This document shows positions 60,718 to 64,000 of a DNA stretch of 64,000 bases, one piece after another (position 1 is the first letter of the stretch; every line of letters starts with the position of its first letter). The stretch lies in NCBI GenBank assembly GCA_041689205.1, contig JBDNGQ010000116.1:1-64000 (forward strand). Reading direction: 5' to 3'. This DNA comes from JAVVEG01 sp041689205 (lineage in GTDB: Bacteria; Pseudomonadota; Gammaproteobacteria; Pseudomonadales; Pseudohongiellaceae). The position numbers and the translations under genes are program-made. The notes under the pieces were generated by a model. That model did not search any database. It had not been told where the DNA came from and was given only the letters and a program-made list of their open reading frames with translations.

Positions 60718-62167
60718 CCTCGAGCCTCCCGCTCCTGAGCAATTTCTTATCGCGGCTATAATTTTGTGGATTCGTCCACGGATCATGATCGCCCTGGCGG
60801 GGGAAAAGATGCAGCATACGTTGCATATACCCGGAAGAAAAGTCATCAATCCAGAGCCGCGGCTGCATGTTGGCATCTTCTGGGCGTAGTCGAGGCGTAC
60901 ATTGTCGGGTACCGGTCGCATCCATGTGATTAATCAGTCTGCACACATAGTCCGCAATCAGATCAGCCCGCAGGGTCCACGAAGCGTTTATATAACCGAA
61001 GGTTACCACCAGATTGGGCACATCGGAGAACATCAGACCTTTATAGGTCCAGGTATCAGAAAACGTTATCGGTCTGTCATCAAGACTGAACTGCACCCCG
61101 CCCAACAGCTCCAGATTAAGACCCGTAGCGGTGACTATGATGTCAGCCTCCAATTCCTTACCTGACTGCAGACGCAGACCCCGCTCGGTGAAGGTTTCAA
61201 TATGATCCGTTACCACCTCAGTTTTTCCGGACCTGATTGATCTGAACAGATCACTGTTGGGTACCAGACATAAGCGTTGATCCCAGGGGTTATAAGAGGG
61301 TGTAAAGTGCTTAGCAACGTCGTAATCCGGACCTAATTCCTTTTGTACCAGAGCCAGTATTTTTTGTTTAACCTGCTCAGGAGCGGTACGTGATTTCTTA
61401 TAAACCAGCTGCTGAAAGGAAACGTTTTTCCAGCGCGTAATGGCATAAGCCGCTTGCTCTGGTAGCCATTTTCTCAGCAGATTGGCAATCCTGTCTTTTG
61501 CCGGGCGGGAAACAATATAGGTCGGTGAACGCTGCAGCATGACCACCTGCTCAGCCTGTTTAGCCATTTCCGGAGCGAGCGTTACCGCAGTAGCGCCGGA
61601 GCCAATGATAATAACTTTTTTGTTTCGATAATCCAGATCTTCAGGCCACTGCTGGGGATGCACCACCAGACCCTGAAATAAATCACGTCCCTTGAACTCG
61701 GGTGTGTAACCACTTTCATAACTGTAATAGCCAGCGCACATCAGCAAAAAATTACACCTGATGCTCACCTCTTCGCCGCCGACCCTCTGAATACGTAGTG
61801 TCCAGCAGGATTCTGCAGTTGACCATGTTGCGCTTTTAACCTGATGCCCGTGACGGATATGTGCATCAAGTCCAGCGTCAGCTGCGGTTTCTTTTATATA
61901 GTTGAGAATTGAGGGGCCATCAGCAATCGCCTCAGCCTGACGCCAGGGTTTGAACTTATATCCCAGCGTATGCATATCACTGTCCGAACGAATACCGGGG
62001 TAGCGGAATAAATCCCAGGTTCCGCCTGAGGAGTTGCGTGCCTCCAGAATCAGCAAGCTCTTATTCGGACATTGCTGCTGTAGCTGATGCGCAGCACCAA
62101 TACCAGAGAGTCCCGCCCCAACAATAATCACGTCGTAATATTCAGCATTCACTTGCGTGTTTCCCAT
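60629..62167 (-). CDS. Flavin-dependent monooxygenase, Baeyer-Villiger type
   Basis: 512 aa from the ATG at 62167; an in-frame TTG lies at 62191. FAD Rossmann motif VIIVGAGLSGIGAAHQL, NADPH Rossmann motif VIIIGSGATAVTLAPEMA, and between them FQGLVVHPQQWPED, which fits the Baeyer-Villiger fingerprint FxGxxxHxxxW. TWDLFRYPGIRSDSDMHTLGY is a typical flavin-contacting block. Inserts oxygen into ketones or oxidises N or S groups. Together with the amidase it may form a catabolic pair, inferred only from overlap. Confidence 0.9.
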   Translation of the reverse strand: MGNTQVNAEYYDVIIVGAGLSGIGAAHQLQQQCPNKSLLILEARNSSGGTWDLFRYPGIRSDSDMHTLGYKFKPWRQAEAIADGPSILNYIKETAADAGLDAHIRHGHQVKSATWSTAESCWTLRIQRVGGEEVSIRCNFLLMCAGYYSYESGYTPEFKGRDLFQGLVVHPQQWPEDLDYRNKKVIIIGSGATAVTLAPEMAKQAEQVVMLQRSPTYIVSRPAKDRIANLLRKWLPEQAAYAITRWKNVSFQQLVYKKSRTAPEQVKQKILALVQKELGPDYDVAKHFTPSYNPWDQRLCLVPNSDLFRSIRSGKTEVVTDHIETFTERGLRLQSGKELEADIIVTATGLNLELLGGVQFSLDDRPITFSDTWTYKGLMFSDVPNLVVTFGYINASWTLRADLIADYVCRLINHMDATGTRQCTPRLRPEDANMQPRLWIDDFSSGYMQRMLHLFPRQGDHDPWTNPQNYSRDKKLLRSGRLEDGVLVFDNSASSDKSAPTTAAGAVSEKVA

Positions 62168-62297
62168 TGAACTTTTGCAACGCTGATTCAACCACTTTTT
62201 CGGAGAGTTTTGTAATATTTATTACCTGCATTTTTTCATGCTTGTTCTTTTATTGTCTTTTTGCACTGTTGGATGCAATCCATTATTCAGCATGGCG

Positions 62298-62320
62298 CTG
62301 GGAACCCCAGTAATTTTTTA
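62298..62320 (+). terminator. Compact hairpin with T run upstream of the exported protein gene
   Basis: CTGGG (62298-62302), loop AAC, CCCAG (62306-62310), followed by TAATTTTTTA. It reads as a plus-strand terminator, yet the gene to its left is on the minus strand. It may end an unannotated plus-strand transcript or be a leader element. Confidence 0.45.
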
Positions 62321-62419
62321 TCCCGCTGTAACATGATGCTACTGCATCAGGTCTTAGTTCCGCACAGTTATTATGATAGTGTGCGGCAATAATCTCTTCA
62401 GTCGCCCCTGGTTTAAACA

Positions 62420-63148
62420 ATGTCTACAGCCCATAAACAAATGCCTGCACCATTGCACCGCCTGACCAAGGTCAGGTTCTTTACAGTGCTGTATGCGCTT
62501 ATGTTGAGCCAGGCGATCACGGCCGCAGACTTCAACACCGACCTGGCGCGCCCCTATCGCCCCGATTTCACCGGTTCCTGGGAAAAGGATTATCAGCGCA
62601 GCGACAGTTGGGAAAGCGAGCTGAATCGGCAGATACGTCAGTTACTCGGCGCGAGTCAGGCGCCGCAGCAAGCCACTTCAGGTATCCGGATTGGCAATCA
62701 GGCCCGCAGCAGGCCCTCAGAAATGGTCGACCTCGCACGCCTGGCGGAAATGATCAGCAGACAGAGTGTCGTCGAGATTACTCAAACTGCAGATGAAGTT
62801 TTTATCGAAAGACAGGGCGATGCAGCCTTGATCTGTGGCACGCGATTGAATGTCATGGAGTCCTTTGCCAGTCCGCAGGGCAGCGAAATCTGCGGATGGG
62901 AAGGTCAGCAGCTGATTTTTAAAATCACGCTTCCAGAAAATGTAGAAATCCTGCACCGCTTCAGCGTGTCCGTGGATGGTGACTGGCTGAATATGCTCAC
63001 CAGCATTTCGCGCAAAGGCGCTCAGCCATTCAATCTGATTCAGATGTTCAAGCGTTTTGATATGCCAGCGGGCGGGACATACGACTGTGTCCAGACCCTT
63101 GGCCGCGGTCGGGTGTGCAGTGCGCTTGGAGTCAGCGGTGACGAATAG
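62420..63148 (+). CDS. Exported protein of unknown function
   Basis: 242 aa, not recognised. A signal peptide (basic n-region KVR, then FFTVLYALMLSQAITAADF) is followed by a hydrophilic domain: RPDFTGSWEKDYQRSDSWESELN, a helix-rich part with RLAEMISRQSVVEITQTADEVFIER, and CGTRLNVMESFASPQGSEICGWEGQQLIFK. Four cysteines in the mature part (around CGTRL, EICGW, YDCVQ, RVCSA) suggest disulfides in the periplasm. The stop overlaps the GTG of the following lipoprotein by 11 bp, so the pair is translationally coupled. Confidence 0.75.
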   Translation: MSTAHKQMPAPLHRLTKVRFFTVLYALMLSQAITAADFNTDLARPYRPDFTGSWEKDYQRSDSWESELNRQIRQLLGASQAPQQATSGIRIGNQARSRPSEMVDLARLAEMISRQSVVEITQTADEVFIERQGDAALICGTRLNVMESFASPQGSEICGWEGQQLIFKITLPENVEILHRFSVSVDGDWLNMLTSISRKGAQPFNLIQMFKRFDMPAGGTYDCVQTLGRGRVCSALGVSGDE

Positions 63149-64000
63149 ACCAGGCGCTGTGCACTACCTGCTGTGCCTGCTGCTCTGGCCACTGCTTTCT
63201 GCCTGCTCCAGCACTGCTCCGCTACCCGAACCGGTAATACCCATTGCTCCAGTTGGTGAGGTTGCGCTGATTGTCAGCACGCAGACACCAGCGGATTACG
63301 CCCTGCTAAACCTGGGTGTGGTGATCTTTGAGGTGCTGGATCCGGATCGCAGTATTGGCGTGTCGGGCGAGAGCATTTATAAGCAGATTGCCAGCAACGA
63401 AAGCCACTATCTGCCCTTTGTGCTGCGCAACGCCCTGGTAGAGTCGAATCAGTGGGGCGCCGTGCGGGTGCTGCCTGAGGCAGACCCTTCGCTCGATCTG
63501 ACCCTGCGCGGCAAACTTATCGAGTCCAATGGCCTCGACCTGCAATTGCATATACAGGTAACTGACAGCACCGCGAGAGAATGGCTTAACAAGACCTATC
63601 GCAGCGAAACCAGTGCAGCTGATTATCCAGGTCCGGATCCTTTTCTGCGCAACCTGTCCAGAGACGAGCATATTGATGCCGCCGCTGGCGGTGACCCATT
63701 TGCGGACATCTACCACCAGATAGCCAATGACATGCTGGCGGTGAGGAACAGTCTGAGCCGCCAGCAACTGGAACAAATCAGCCTGGTATCGGAAATGCGT
63801 TACGCCGCTGATATTTCACCACCGACTTATCAGCGCTTTCTGGTACCGGGAGCCGATGGACTGCTTACGGTAGCTGGTCTGCCCGCCAGAGATGATCCCA
63901 TGCTGCTGCGCATTCAGAACATCAAACTGCGCCACCACGTGTTTATCGATACCATCGACGAGTATTACGAAGCACTGCACCAGGATATGGAGGCGCCTTA
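63138..64000 (+). CDS. Lipoprotein, 3' end cut by window edge
   Basis: Open from the GTG at 63138 to the last base (287 codons visible, no stop). TTGGAG lies six bases upstream of the GTG. The N-terminus is a lipoprotein signal peptide: YLLCLLLWPLLSAC with lipobox LSAC. The mature part begins SSTAPLPEP, a Pro-rich linker, then VGEVALIVSTQTPADYALLNLGVVIFEVLDP, LTLRGKLIESNGLDL and a C-terminal region with EYYEALHQDM. Family not recognised. Probably outer-membrane-anchored and working with the exported protein whose gene it overlaps. Confidence 0.8.
   Translation, partial: MTNRPGAVHYLLCLLLWPLLSACSSTAPLPEPVIPIAPVGEVALIVSTQTPADYALLNLGVVIFEVLDPDRSIGVSGESIYKQIASNESHYLPFVLRNALVESNQWGAVRVLPEADPSLDLTLRGKLIESNGLDLQLHIQVTDSTAREWLNKTYRSETSAADYPGPDPFLRNLSRDEHIDAAAGGDPFADIYHQIANDMLAVRNSLSRQQLEQISLVSEMRYAADISPPTYQRFLVPGADGLLTVAGLPARDDPMLLRIQNIKLRHHVFIDTIDEYYEALHQDMEAP

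Noticed and set aside
1..64000. CRISPR arrays, transposases, integrases, tRNA or rRNA genes
   Set aside because: No direct-repeat array, IS-type protein or inverted-repeat pair, and no tRNA- or rRNA-like sequence was seen on reading both strands; intergenic gaps are mostly too short to hold them.

Overview
The window reads as a chromosome segment of a free-living, probably aquatic gammaproteobacterium near the Pseudomonas/Cellvibrio/Oceanospirillum side of the class. Two gene neighbourhoods known from Pseudomonas support this: yqgE-ruvX with a divergent pilT/yggS pair, and the block fimX - HAMP membrane protein - parC - parE - yqiA - cpdA - nudF followed by thiC and a TolC-like channel. LPS genes (waaA, hldE, lpxL) and type IV pilus genes (pilT, fimX-like) indicate a Gram-negative, surface-motile cell. 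Coding density is very high, with many 4-26 bp overlaps. I see no tRNA, rRNA, CRISPR array, prophage or insertion sequence.

Layout. 1-3.7 kb: yqgE (5' end cut by the window edge), ruvX, pilT, yggS and two small exported or membrane proteins. 3.8-13.5 kb: the fimX/parC/parE/cpdA/nudF block. 13.5-17 kb: a DUF2889 protein and a two-component pair resembling the proteobacterial dedicated-sortase PdsS/PdsR system, without a sortase. 17-24 kb: a glutathione transferase, DAHP synthase, thiC, tolC and hemH, with a well-formed promoter and a palindrome in the thiC/tolC gap. 24-29 kb: a membrane protein, a secreted GDSL hydrolase and a DUF2868/DUF3482 membrane-GTPase pair. 29-35.5 kb: a beta-CASP metallo-hydrolase and a P-type ATPase facing a divergent PRPP-synthetase homologue and an AMP-phosphorylase-type enzyme. 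35.5-40.7 kb: lipocalin-like protein, tesB, lepB, GNAT, EamA transporter, pepQ. 40.7-42.3 kb: a hipBA toxin-antitoxin module with three regularly spaced palindromic operators. 42.3-54.5 kb: waaA, corA, a flavoprotein/aldo-keto reductase pair, sppA, chrA, hldE, lpxL and a polytopic GT-C-like protein. 54.4-64 kb: a K+ channel, epoxide hydrolase, phospholipase-D-type synthase, a YebC/YeeN-family regulator, yaeQ, a secreted amidase overlapping a Baeyer-Villiger-type monooxygenase, and an exported protein/lipoprotein pair that runs off the right edge.

The most interesting unit is the 29-35.5 kb block. Its phosphorylase carries the AMP-phosphorylase signature rather than the thymidine-phosphorylase one, and it is translationally coupled to a divergent Prs homologue, suggesting a nucleotide-phosphate salvage or overflow route in a bacterium. 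Second come the hipBA operator array and the orphan PdsS/PdsR-like pair. All functional calls are from reading translated sequence and family knowledge; no database search was run.
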